Position numbers and translations under genes: made by a program. The notes beneath the pieces were generated by a model. That model saw only the letters and a program-made list of their open reading frames with translations, searched no databases and was not told where the DNA came from. A stretch of DNA of 64,000 nucleotides from Sphingobacteriales bacterium (GTDB lineage Bacteria; Bacteroidota; Bacteroidia; Chitinophagales; Chitinophagaceae). The stretch covers positions 422,645-486,644 of the forward strand of contig JACRLZ010000001.1 of NCBI GenBank assembly GCA_016235125.1, in the 5' to 3' direction. This document shows, in pieces, positions 18,580 to 27,376 of the stretch (positions are counted from its first letter, which is position 1; each line of letters begins with the position of its first letter).

Positions 18580-19812
18580 ATGAAAAAACTGTTACCCCTG
18601 ATTGCTTTAGCTACACTTTTTTCCTGCCAGAAAGAATCTGGCTCAGGAGGCGGAGGCAACACAACCCCTACCACCGATAGTTTTACTGTTACTGTTAATA
18701 ATGGATACGGTTCCGGCAAATATAAAACCGGCGACACAGTTCATATTTTCAGCATTGCTTATAATACAGATCAATTGTTTAATATTTGGACAAGTTCAGA
18801 TATCTCCCTGTTAAATGGTAAAGATGAGTGGCATACCTGGTTTATCATGCCGGCAAGAAATGTAAGCTTTACCGGCAGCATAAAAAATATTACTCCTGTT
18901 ACACTAAGCTTTGAACAGATAAGAGGCCGTGACAGGCTTAAACCAGTCTATTATTATTTTCCGGCCGGCCATAAAGGATTTGTCTATCTCCTGCATGGAA
19001 CCGGTGGCTCGGCACAGCATTTTGTAAACAGCTACGAATACCAGCAATTGATCAAAGACCTGGTGAGTGATAATTTCGGAGTAATTGTTACCGAAGCCGA
19101 AGAGATCACACTGAATACTGACCTTAATGGCGACGGTAAACTAAGATGGAACCCGACTCCACTTGACTCTACCACTAATGTTGATTATGCCAACATTAAA
19201 ATAATTACGGACACATTTTACAACCGCGGTGTCACCAACCGCGGTAAGTTGCGTTATTCAGCAGGGATGAGCAATGGCGGAAATTTTTCCGCTTATCTTT
19301 CTTATCTGTTCAATTATAAAGCTGGTATCAGTTATTGCGCCCCTGCCGGGAATATTTTAGCTATTGTTTCTACTATACCTTTTCAATTTTGCATGGCGAG
19401 GTTTGACAACAATGAAAATGTAGGACCCACAGGTAATGCAAATGCATTGACCAATTCACAAACCCTGACCAACCGTGGCATTTGCAGTAAGTTTTTTATG
19501 CATGAACACAGTCCTCTCTATCCGGAGAGATTTGCAAGAAAGGGAGATATTACATTATCTAAATCAGCTTCAGTTTTCAATGAATTAAAGACAAAGGGAT
19601 TTCTTGATAACAAAAACTATTTCATTGGTTTTTCCGATGCGCTGGTCACAGCATACCAGGCAAACCCCACTGCATTTCCTGAACTGAATAGTCTGAATGT
19701 CTTGCAGAAACTAACTGTGATAGAACAAATTGACCTTGCCGTGGCCGATCACCAGATGTACAGTGATTACAACAGGGCAACGCTGAAATTTTTTAATTCG
19801 CAGTGTAACTAG
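18580..19812 (+). CDS. lipoprotein with InlB-like B repeat and alpha/beta-hydrolase domain
   Basis: 410 residues from MKKLLPLIALATLFSCQKE, with lipobox FSCQ and a Gly/Thr linker. Residues about 30-110 (VNNGYGSGKYKTGDTVHIFS ... FIMPARNVSFTGS) match the divergent InlB B-repeat pattern, a small surface-adhesion-type module. The rest looks like an alpha/beta hydrolase: LLHGTGGSAQHF as oxyanion loop, YSAGMSNGGNFSAY as nucleophile elbow (G-x-S-x-G), and VADHQMYSD as a possible catalytic His near the C-terminus. A cell-surface esterase is likely; substrate unknown. Its stop overlaps the convergent aldo/keto reductase stop through the shared CTAG at 19809-19812. Confidence 0.75.
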   Translation: MKKLLPLIALATLFSCQKESGSGGGGNTTPTTDSFTVTVNNGYGSGKYKTGDTVHIFSIAYNTDQLFNIWTSSDISLLNGKDEWHTWFIMPARNVSFTGSIKNITPVTLSFEQIRGRDRLKPVYYYFPAGHKGFVYLLHGTGGSAQHFVNSYEYQQLIKDLVSDNFGVIVTEAEEITLNTDLNGDGKLRWNPTPLDSTTNVDYANIKIITDTFYNRGVTNRGKLRYSAGMSNGGNFSAYLSYLFNYKAGISYCAPAGNILAIVSTIPFQFCMARFDNNENVGPTGNANALTNSQTLTNRGICSKFFMHEHSPLYPERFARKGDITLSKSASVFNELKTKGFLDNKNYFIGFSDALVTAYQANPTAFPELNSLNVLQKLTVIEQIDLAVADHQMYSDYNRATLKFFNSQCN

Positions 19813-20798
19813 CTTTGTTTTTGTATCATCCCGAGCACGGAGACAAAATCATTTAACCCGAGTTGCTCAATCAGCTTCATATCTGCTTCATCTAATTTGA
19901 ATAACCCCGTAGTGTTAAGTTTTACCTGGCTTGCTGTCCGGATACCTGCAATGATCGTAGACACTTCTTTATAACTGAGTATATAACTTAAAGCCAGTTG
20001 TGTTTTGCTGCAATGATATTTTTCACATAATGCCCAAACCGGTTTCAAAACATTGTTTGATGCATCAATCACTTCCTTCGTCAGTCTTTTTTTGCGATGG
20101 TCATTATCCGGAAAATTAATATATGTATCGAATTTTCCTGTCAGCAAACCAAACTGCAAAGCCATTCTTACAATTATTCCATAACCGCTCTCTGCAGATT
20201 TCTTTAACAATGGCAATGCTTTTTGATTCAAGAGATTCAGCACTAACTGAAACCCATTCCCGATCTTACTCTTAATAAAGAATTCTGCTTCCGGTTCGGG
20301 ATCAAATGTATTTAATGATATTCCCCAGTAACGGATTTTGCCTTGCTTCTGCAACTGATGCATAGCAGCAATACATTCGCCATTTTGCAGATGAGAAAGC
20401 CTTGCCGTATGCAGCTGGTAAAAGTCAATTTCATTTCTCCGCAACCTTCTTAATGAGGCTTCACAGGCATTGAGAATATATTCCCCGGAATAATCCACGG
20501 TAAACTGATTATTTTTTGAAACATTCCCGGCCTTTGTTGCAATAATCACTTCTTTATTTTTTCCGATCGTTTTTCCCAATAATTTTTCCGAATGCCCCAA
20601 TCCGTAAATATCTGCCGTGTCAAAAAAATTGATACCTGCATCCAGCGCAGCATGCATTGCCTTTACTGAAACAGCATCATCAGCATCACCCCAACCAATG
20701 GCAGTGTTGCCAATCATTGCTCCGCCTCCGATAGCCCATGCTCCAAAACCAATTTCACTAATCAACAGATCAGTATTGCCAAATTTTCTGTATTGCAT
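19809..20798 (-). CDS. aldo/keto reductase
   Basis: 329 residues of the AKR superfamily. The tetrad is visible: Asp in FFDTADIYG, Tyr in DIYGLGHSEKLLG, Lys in IATKAG and His in FYQLHTARL. The C-terminal half has the NADP-binding pattern TIIAGIRTASQV. Substrate unknown; this type (YajO/Tas-like) reduces various aldehydes and ketones. It is divergent from the B12-binding protein gene, 53 bases apart. Confidence 0.9.
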   Translation of the reverse strand: MQYRKFGNTDLLISEIGFGAWAIGGGAMIGNTAIGWGDADDAVSVKAMHAALDAGINFFDTADIYGLGHSEKLLGKTIGKNKEVIIATKAGNVSKNNQFTVDYSGEYILNACEASLRRLRRNEIDFYQLHTARLSHLQNGECIAAMHQLQKQGKIRYWGISLNTFDPEPEAEFFIKSKIGNGFQLVLNLLNQKALPLLKKSAESGYGIIVRMALQFGLLTGKFDTYINFPDNDHRKKRLTKEVIDASNNVLKPVWALCEKYHCSKTQLALSYILSYKEVSTIIAGIRTASQVKLNTTGLFKLDEADMKLIEQLGLNDFVSVLGMIQKQS

Positions 20799-20830
20799 AA
20801 CCTAAATTAAGCCAGTTGGCCGGAGAAATG

Positions 20831-20838
20831 TATTTTTG
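20831..20838 (+). promoter_or_regulatory. -7 box TATTTTTG for the B12-binding protein gene
   Basis: Perfect TAnnTTTG 13 bases upstream of the ATG at 20852 in the divergent intergenic region. Confidence 0.5.
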
Positions 20839-20851
20839 AAAAAATTATTAA

Positions 20852-21262
20852 ATGGGAAACAGGCCGATAAGGGTATTGGTTGCTAAAGTTGGATTGGATG
20901 GCCATGACCGTGGCGCAAAAGTTATCGCCACTGCATTGCGGGATGCGGGTATGGAAGTAATTTATACCGGCCTTCGCCAGACCCCTGAAATGGTAGTAAA
21001 TGCCGCTTTGCAGGAAGATGTGGATGCAATCGGCATCAGCATACTTTCCGGTGCACACATGACGGTATTTCCAAAACTGATTGCCCTATTAAAAGAAAAA
21101 GGAATGAATGATGTACTGCTGACCGGTGGCGGCATTATTCCTGAAGATGATATGAAAGCGCTGAATGAAATGGGTGTGGGGAAATTATTTGCACCGGGAA
21201 CCCCAACATCAGAAATTGCTGATTATATCAAACTGTGGGTTAAAGAAAACAGGAACTTCTAA
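20852..21262 (+). CDS. standalone cobalamin-binding domain protein (methylmalonyl-CoA mutase small-domain type)
   Basis: 136 residues made only of a B12-binding Rossmann domain. The three family motifs are present: [11 protein letters not shown] (DxHxxG, lower axial His), ISILSGAHM (SxL) and LTGGGIIP (GG). The sequence is closest in pattern to the C-terminal domain of methylmalonyl-CoA mutase. Acyl-CoA mutases of the isobutyryl or 2-hydroxyisobutyryl type have such a domain as a separate subunit, so it could be a mutase small subunit; no large subunit is in the window. It is nine bases upstream of a crotonase gene, likely an operon. Confidence 0.88.
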   Translation: MGNRPIRVLVAKVGLDGHDRGAKVIATALRDAGMEVIYTGLRQTPEMVVNAALQEDVDAIGISILSGAHMTVFPKLIALLKEKGMNDVLLTGGGIIPEDDMKALNEMGVGKLFAPGTPTSEIADYIKLWVKENRNF

Positions 21263-21271
21263 AAGTATTTT

Positions 21272-22048
21272 ATGTACCAGACCTTACTGATCATTTTAGA
21301 GAATGGGATACTCACAGTAGTTATCAACCGTGTGGAAAAGATGAATGCGTTGAACAGAGAAGTACTGACAGAACTGAATAAAGTACTTGATGAAGTGGAA
21401 AGGAATCCCGAGGTCAGGTCTGTGATCATTACCGGGGCAGGATCAAAAGCATTTGTGGCCGGCGCTGATATTTCTGAATTCAACGGGTTAAATAAGGAAG
21501 AAGCGATGGCATTAGCCAAACGGGGACAGGACACTTTCTTCAGAATAGAAAATTCCTCCAAACCCATTGTTGCCGCAGTCAATGGGTTTGCACTGGGAGG
21601 TGGTTGTGAGTTAGCGATGAGCTGCCATTTCCGGGTAGCAGCAGATAATGCAAAGTTTGGTCAGCCGGAGGTGAACTTAGGTTTGATACCCGGCTATGGA
21701 GGTACGCAAAGATTGGTTCAGCTGATCGGCAAGGGAAAAGCAATGGAATTGCTGATGAGTGCCCAGATGATTGATGCCAATGAAGCAAAACAACTGGGTC
21801 TTGTAAATTATGTGACCGCACCTGACAGCTTGCTGGCACAGACCAGGGAAATTTTATCCCTGATCAATTCAAAAGCACCCTTGGCTGTTGCCGGTTGCAT
21901 CAAAGCGGCTAATGCAGTATTTGATGAAACGCAAAATGGTTTTGAAATCGAAATAAAAGAATTTGGCAATTGCTTCAATACTGAAGATATGAAAGAAGGA
22001 ACATCAGCTTTCCTGGAAAAAAGAAAAGCAAATTTCAGGGGGAAATAA
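21272..22048 (+). CDS. enoyl-CoA hydratase/crotonase family protein
   Basis: 258 residues. Oxyanion-hole segments are AGADISEF and NGFALGGGCELAMSC, and the second catalytic Glu is in QPEVNLGLIPGYGGTQRL, so both hydratase glutamates are kept. It probably hydrates short-chain enoyl-CoA in beta-oxidation or branched-chain amino acid breakdown. Its position after a B12-binding mutase domain fits acyl-CoA metabolism. An unknown secreted protein begins 17 bases downstream. Confidence 0.92.
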   Translation: MYQTLLIILENGILTVVINRVEKMNALNREVLTELNKVLDEVERNPEVRSVIITGAGSKAFVAGADISEFNGLNKEEAMALAKRGQDTFFRIENSSKPIVAAVNGFALGGGCELAMSCHFRVAADNAKFGQPEVNLGLIPGYGGTQRLVQLIGKGKAMELLMSAQMIDANEAKQLGLVNYVTAPDSLLAQTREILSLINSKAPLAVAGCIKAANAVFDETQNGFEIEIKEFGNCFNTEDMKEGTSAFLEKRKANFRGK

Positions 22049-22065
22049 TTTCAAAAAAACTCATT

Positions 22066-23115
22066 ATGAAAAAAATATTTATTATTTGTTTCAGCTGCTA
22101 TATATATTCAGGTATCCCGGCACAACAAACATCAGCAAAAGAATCTTCACATAACGGGCCCAAACTCGCCAAACAATTACTGCAATTACTGGACTATGCC
22201 AAAGATGGATTTAAATCTATTAAAGGAGAAGAAATCAAAACATATAGTGCAGACCTGGGTACATCCTCATATTTTGATCAAAAAATTTATTCCAGATTCA
22301 AAACTGCTTTTTTACCGGAAGAAGCTGCAAAAAGCGAAATACGTTATTATCCTGATGATAAATCCACAAAGTTTATTGCTTCTTTCGATTACATGTTTAT
22401 CCCAGGGTTCTACTTTTCAAGCCTTTTTGATACATTGAAAAAAGAACTGGGGAATAGTTTTACGTATGAAGCTGATGAGAAAAGTATCAGGAGGGATGGT
22501 CATTATGAAAAAAGTCAGAAAGCTGTGTTTTACCGGAAAGATTCAAGACAGCCGCAAATAGAACTCATCTTCAATCTGGATAATGATACAATCACAAATG
22601 GAATGCCGCCCGGAATATTGATCGTAGTTGAAGGGTTAAAAAACCAATCACCGATTGCAGATACTAAGTCATCAGCAAATCAAACCAATCTTACAAAACA
22701 ATTACTGGAATTACTGGACTATGCAAAGGATAGGTTTAAGACAATTAAAGGAGAACCCAATGAAGCCATGAACGAGAAAAATAAATACTCTGTTGCAAAG
22801 TATTTCAAGACAAGCATTGCGCTTAAAGAAGCTGTAGAAAATTATATAGAAGAAACCAATTCAAAAATTAAATTCAAAGCTGATTTCGGCAGGAATCTTA
22901 CAATAACAGGAGGTAAGGAATTATTCAAAGACCTTTCAAAGAAGATAAAGGAAGGGGCATGGGATGATTTTGAAATTAAAGAATACTCCGGATACATTTT
23001 TGGGGATTATCTGCGAATTCGCCGGAAGAATGATTATACACATTCCATTTTGCTGACTTTTGATGATGGAGAATATAATGAGACCTCCCCAAAAGTTTAT
23101 ATAACTGTCGAATGA
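22066..23115 (+). CDS. secreted protein with a duplicated unknown domain
   Basis: 349 residues starting KKIFIICFSCYIYSGIPAQQ, a signal peptide. The mature part is two related halves: LAKQLLQLLDYAKDGFKSIK at about residue 35 and LTKQLLELLDYAKDRFKTIK at about residue 210, each followed by an alpha/beta region ending in an exposed strand (GILIVVEG; PKVYITVE). I do not recognise the family. A more distant third copy seems to form the C-terminus of the MORN protein downstream. Probably periplasmic. No transmembrane segment or lipobox is seen. Confidence 0.8.
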   Translation: MKKIFIICFSCYIYSGIPAQQTSAKESSHNGPKLAKQLLQLLDYAKDGFKSIKGEEIKTYSADLGTSSYFDQKIYSRFKTAFLPEEAAKSEIRYYPDDKSTKFIASFDYMFIPGFYFSSLFDTLKKELGNSFTYEADEKSIRRDGHYEKSQKAVFYRKDSRQPQIELIFNLDNDTITNGMPPGILIVVEGLKNQSPIADTKSSANQTNLTKQLLELLDYAKDRFKTIKGEPNEAMNEKNKYSVAKYFKTSIALKEAVENYIEETNSKIKFKADFGRNLTITGGKELFKDLSKKIKEGAWDDFEIKEYSGYIFGDYLRIRRKNDYTHSILLTFDDGEYNETSPKVYITVE

Positions 23116-23189
23116 ATTTTTTAAAATTCTCTCCCGGGAGTATTGCTCCACTATTAAAAAAAATATAGTTTCGTAAAGTCAAAACACCC

Positions 23190-24842
23190 ATGATGCAAAA
23201 ACTATACTTCTTTTGCATCTGTATTTTTATATCCATAAATACAGATGCGCAAATCACCACAGGCCGGGTAAGGTGGAAAAGCGCCTCAAATATCTATTAT
23301 ACTTATACAGGCGAACTAAAAGATGGTAAACCCCATGGCAGAGGATTCGCTATTTCGGAAGATAAAGGCGATATATGGATACAGGTATTTGGAGAATTTA
23401 AAGACGGGATGATTGACGGCAGTACCGTTATCCGGCATAGCACCGGTAAGATCATAGTGGCAAAATGGAAACAAAACAAACCTGAAGGAACCGGAGTGAT
23501 AATAACACCTGATGAGAACATTGAATACGGAAATTTCCTAAACGGAATAATGGAAGGACGGGTAATCAATATTCATTGGAATAATAAGATAGTAATTAGC
23601 AATAACAAAAACGGAAAGGGAAATGGCCGGGCTATTGTGATAGCCCCGGATGGTAATACTATCACTGATAGAATATATATTAATGATACTGCCAACGGCC
23701 CCGGTTATCAATACGAAGTAAAAAACAAGCAGCTATTTGAAGGCATCTGGGAAAAAGGAGATTGGGTAAAAGCAACAACCGGAAATTTTCCATCCTTTAT
23801 GCGAAACAGCAGGTTGAGCGGTGCGGTCAAATCAGATCACATTTATATTTCTTCTGATTTTGTCAGACAAGGTAACATGGATCAATTTCATGATACCTGT
23901 TTCCTTTATGACACCAAAAATAATAATCGCTGGTTTGGATACTGGGAAAGGGGCCAATTCCGGAGCGGTGTCCGGCTAACTGGTGACAGTGTCCGTACTA
24001 TCGGGCAATTCGATGAAAAAGGATTTAACCTTGGTTTTGGTGTGGAATATAAAAAAGAACGGTATTTATACATAGGTAATTATAAGGAAGGAAAATTGGA
24101 CGGGAATGGTATAATGATTGATATTGACGACTCCACTATTTATGATGGATATTTATCCGCAAACAATTATTCCGGCAGGGCAACACGGCTTTTGAAAAAT
24201 AAAGAAATCAAAATTGGAAATTTTGAAAAAGGAAGGTTGGTTGGAGAAGGGAAAACCATTTTTCCCGACGGACGATCCGTTTCGGGCATGTATGAAGATG
24301 GCAAATTGTCGTTGACCAGCATAAAAGAAGTAGTAAAACCAGATGGAAAAAAAATTGACATTCACCCGAAAGATATCAATACAGCCATAAATTTTTTACT
24401 GAAAGAATGGGAAAACAATTTTATGAATATCAATAGCGGTGAGGAATCTGAAACTGAAACCGGGTATTACAGCTGGTATGATTTTCCGCAGGGGTTCAGT
24501 ATTATCAAACCGGACAGGACTGGAATAGATGGAAAACCGCATAATGAATTTTCATCTGATATGGGGGAACATGGCGATTATTATCTTTTAAAAAATATAT
24601 ATAACCGTCTTTGCAAAGAAATATCTGGTTGCACCATCACTTCACTTGCAAAAGGAAAATCATTCAAATTAATTCCTAAAATAAATAAGTTGCCGGAGGA
24701 TGGACAATTTGAAAGGATAGCAAGCTTCTTCACCATACCGGCATATCCCGGGAAAAAAAGCGACCCGCAAATCCGTGTAATGATGGAGAACAAAGGCGAC
24801 GCATACCGTCTGACAGTGGATATCATTTCAAAATGGAAATAA
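23190..24842 (+). CDS. secreted MORN-repeat protein
   Basis: 550 residues with a signal peptide (LYFFCICIFISINTDAQ). From about residue 30 to 375 come repeated MORN-like units such as YTGELKDGKPHGRGFA, GNFLNGIMEGRV, YIGNYKEGKLDGNGI and GNFEKGRLVGEGKTIFPDG. The last 160 residues are different and resemble the duplicated domain of the upstream gene (LLKEWENNF..I.SGEE near 400; PQIRVMMENKGDAYRLTVDI at the end). MORN repeats form long beta sheets; in Bacteroidota they are common in exported proteins of unknown role. It lies 74 bases after the previous gene, across a CTCCCGGGAG palindrome (23131-23140). Confidence 0.85.
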   Translation: MMQKLYFFCICIFISINTDAQITTGRVRWKSASNIYYTYTGELKDGKPHGRGFAISEDKGDIWIQVFGEFKDGMIDGSTVIRHSTGKIIVAKWKQNKPEGTGVIITPDENIEYGNFLNGIMEGRVINIHWNNKIVISNNKNGKGNGRAIVIAPDGNTITDRIYINDTANGPGYQYEVKNKQLFEGIWEKGDWVKATTGNFPSFMRNSRLSGAVKSDHIYISSDFVRQGNMDQFHDTCFLYDTKNNNRWFGYWERGQFRSGVRLTGDSVRTIGQFDEKGFNLGFGVEYKKERYLYIGNYKEGKLDGNGIMIDIDDSTIYDGYLSANNYSGRATRLLKNKEIKIGNFEKGRLVGEGKTIFPDGRSVSGMYEDGKLSLTSIKEVVKPDGKKIDIHPKDINTAINFLLKEWENNFMNINSGEESETETGYYSWYDFPQGFSIIKPDRTGIDGKPHNEFSSDMGEHGDYYLLKNIYNRLCKEISGCTITSLAKGKSFKLIPKINKLPEDGQFERIASFFTIPAYPGKKSDPQIRVMMENKGDAYRLTVDIISKWK

Positions 24843-24855
24843 GACTGTCCCTGAT

Positions 24856-26274
24856 TTATTTTTCCACCAGCTTCTCATCGATCAGATAGGCAGCCACACC
24901 ACTAATATTATCATTTCCCTGTGCATCTTCGATATAAACTTTAAAAGAAGTGATAGTAGCAGCCGGAAATGTCAATATTCTTTTTCTGCCAACACTTGTT
25001 CCCAATATTTGACCGATGGCTTTATCCCCTTTGTAAAGAACAATACTAAAACTTCGGACCGTCTGGCCAAGATGTATGGCTTCCCGTAAAACAATACAAT
25101 TGACTTTTTCAGGATTTTTCAATTGCACTACAAAATTCTGCATATTGATGGCATATGTTTGCGAGGGAGCATCAATACCCCTTATCTGTATGGGTCTTTC
25201 TGAAAAATCTTTCTGGCTGAACTGGTAATAGGTGTCTGCGTCTTTAATAAGGTTATCTGCAAAACTTTCATCTTTCAATTTTTTAAATCCTGCAAGGGCT
25301 ATGGAATCTTTTTCAGTGATCCGGCCACTTCTGTCCGGCGGCACATTCAATAAAAGGTTGGCTCCCCTGCCGACTGATTTCAGGTAAAGGGAAAAAAGTT
25401 GTTGTGCTGTTTTTATTTTCTTGTCTTCCGATGAATGATAAAACCAGCCGGGACGAATGCTTACATCGCATTCCGCAGGCATCCAGAATTTGCCATAGTA
25501 ATTTCCCCTGTTTAAAGTATCTGTTGGCGGAGCACCTAATCCTCTTTTGAATCCTGCGGTATCTAAAAAATTCCAGTTGGGCTCTCCGGCAATCCCGCTT
25601 TCATTTCCTACCCAGCGAATGTCGGGACCAATATCACTAAAGATTACTGTTTGCGGAGAATATTTTCGGACGGTGCTTTCAAATCTTTTCCAGTCATATA
25701 CCTGTTTTTTACCATTAGGTCCCTCCCCGTTTGCTCCATCCCACCAGAGTTCCCATACAGGGCCATAGTTCTGTAAAACCTCTTTCAGCATATTTACAAA
25801 AACATCGTTGTACTTAGCTGTGCCATAGTCCGGGTGATTTCTGTCCCATGGAGAAAGATAGACACCGAACTTCAATCCATACTCTCTGCAGGCTTGTGAA
25901 AGTTCTTTCAGCACATCACCTTTGCCCTCCTGCCATTTGCTTTCTCTTACTGTGTGAGTGGAGAATTTACTTGGCCATAAACAAAATCCATCATGATGCT
26001 TAGCTGTGATAATAATTCCTTTTGCTCCGGCTGCCTTTGCTACCCTGCACCATTGACGGCAATCCAACTGTGAAGGATTAAAAACATTTTCCGGTTCATT
26101 TCCTTCACCCCACTCTTTGTCAGTAAATGTATTGGGACCAAAATGAGCAAATAAATAAAACTCCATATCATGCCATGCCAATTGCTGCCGGGTGGGCAAT
26201 GACATTGAATTATTTGTTTGGGTGCGGCCTGTTAATGTTGCTAAAATCAAAAAGCCTAAAAAACATTTTTTCAT
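24856..26274 (-). CDS. alpha-L-fucosidase, GH29
   Basis: 472 residues with a signal peptide. GH29 motifs: WHDMEFYLFAHFGPNTF near 34-50, ITAKHHDGFCLWPSKFS at 89-105, LSPWDRN, and the nucleophile Asp179 in VWELWWDGANG. The acid/base is less clearly placed, as is usual in subfamily B, and the sequence fits the B type found in Bacteroidota that cut alpha-1,3/4-fucose. A C-terminal beta-sandwich follows from about residue 345. Probably periplasmic. Its ATG overlaps the stop of the upstream phosphatase gene (ATGA), so translation is likely coupled. Confidence 0.93.
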   Translation of the reverse strand: MKKCFLGFLILATLTGRTQTNNSMSLPTRQQLAWHDMEFYLFAHFGPNTFTDKEWGEGNEPENVFNPSQLDCRQWCRVAKAAGAKGIIITAKHHDGFCLWPSKFSTHTVRESKWQEGKGDVLKELSQACREYGLKFGVYLSPWDRNHPDYGTAKYNDVFVNMLKEVLQNYGPVWELWWDGANGEGPNGKKQVYDWKRFESTVRKYSPQTVIFSDIGPDIRWVGNESGIAGEPNWNFLDTAGFKRGLGAPPTDTLNRGNYYGKFWMPAECDVSIRPGWFYHSSEDKKIKTAQQLFSLYLKSVGRGANLLLNVPPDRSGRITEKDSIALAGFKKLKDESFADNLIKDADTYYQFSQKDFSERPIQIRGIDAPSQTYAINMQNFVVQLKNPEKVNCIVLREAIHLGQTVRSFSIVLYKGDKAIGQILGTSVGRKRILTFPAATITSFKVYIEDAQGNDNISGVAAYLIDEKLVEK

Positions 26275-27365
26275 TTCCTCATTTTGAAAACATACAAAAT
26301 AGGTTCGGCAATCGGATGATCAGATTTATAAACATAGCCCATCAGGTTTGCAAATGTTTGAGCAAATTGCTTCTGGTAAAGTTGCATCTCCGTACTCATT
26401 TCTCCTCTTACAGGAGTGTCCGGCCCCATCACTGCAAACCATATCTCATGTGAATCTGCAATTTTATTATTATGGCTTGTCCATTCATCTTTATTGGCAT
26501 CTCCCCTGCCATGATCGACTGTAACAAATAAAGTGGTTTTATTTTTATACTGCGGATCTTTTTGAACAAAATCCCAGATCTGCTTCAACCATGCATCCAC
26601 CTGGTGAGCGGCATCAAGATAAGACCGGTACCTGCCTTCATGCGCCCATTCATCCGTTTCCCCGTATGCAATATATAACACCCTTGGCTTCTTTGTTTTT
26701 AAGTACTCCATCGCTGAGTAATGAGTGAAGACATCGAGACATTCTTCCTCGCCGAAAGGTCTGTACGAATCATTATTCATGGAATTTATAAGATTCTCAA
26801 AAGGGTTTGGATTATTTCCTCCTGCAGGATTAAAAGCAGACACAACCGGGATTTTACTCCTCTCCTCATTCAGGATTCTGTCAAATGCACCCCATGCGCC
26901 AAAGGCAGCCACTTTTCCTTTCAATTTAGACTGATTATTCAGGAATTCAAGAACTGTTACATGCGGGTTAGCCGGAAAGCTATTACTGTTTACAGCAGTA
27001 TCCGGATAACCCGTCATTATTTCATTGTACCCGGGATAGCTGAACCAGTAAGGATTTGCATTGTCAACTTTAGATCCGAGATCCCTGTTGCCAAACAATC
27101 CTCCATTTTCCTCAACAGTATTCCATAGAGAAGGAAGCAATTTCTTTCTTCTTTCATTCGCATCACAACTCCAGTAGTTTTTATAAATATATTGGCTGTC
27201 TCCCTGGTTGTATTTACCGTTATCAGCAATGGCAGAATCCATGCCTTTAAACACTTCCTGCCAGCGAAAGCCATCCATTGTGATAATAATTATGTTTTCA
27301 GTTTGCCGCTGGGCCGATGCAAAAAATGAAACAAACAAGCCGGTAATTAAAATGAGTTTTTGCAT
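26271..27365 (-). CDS. secreted alkaline-phosphatase-superfamily protein
   Basis: 364 residues with a signal peptide (LILITGLFVSFFASAQ). Superfamily metal motifs are IIITMDGFRWQEVF near the mature N-terminus, SYPGYNEIMTGYPDT where the nucleophile Thr is expected, and LFVTVDHGRGD near residue 290. This places it with phosphodiesterase, phosphatase or sulfatase-like hydrolases; the substrate is unknown. It sits between a beta-galactosidase and a fucosidase gene in one operon, which suggests removing a phosphate or other ester from the same glycan. Confidence 0.85.
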   Translation of the reverse strand: MQKLILITGLFVSFFASAQRQTENIIIITMDGFRWQEVFKGMDSAIADNGKYNQGDSQYIYKNYWSCDANERRKKLLPSLWNTVEENGGLFGNRDLGSKVDNANPYWFSYPGYNEIMTGYPDTAVNSNSFPANPHVTVLEFLNNQSKLKGKVAAFGAWGAFDRILNEERSKIPVVSAFNPAGGNNPNPFENLINSMNNDSYRPFGEEECLDVFTHYSAMEYLKTKKPRVLYIAYGETDEWAHEGRYRSYLDAAHQVDAWLKQIWDFVQKDPQYKNKTTLFVTVDHGRGDANKDEWTSHNNKIADSHEIWFAVMGPDTPVRGEMSTEMQLYQKQFAQTFANLMGYVYKSDHPIAEPILYVFKMRK

Positions 27366-27376
27366 AAATTCCTTTT

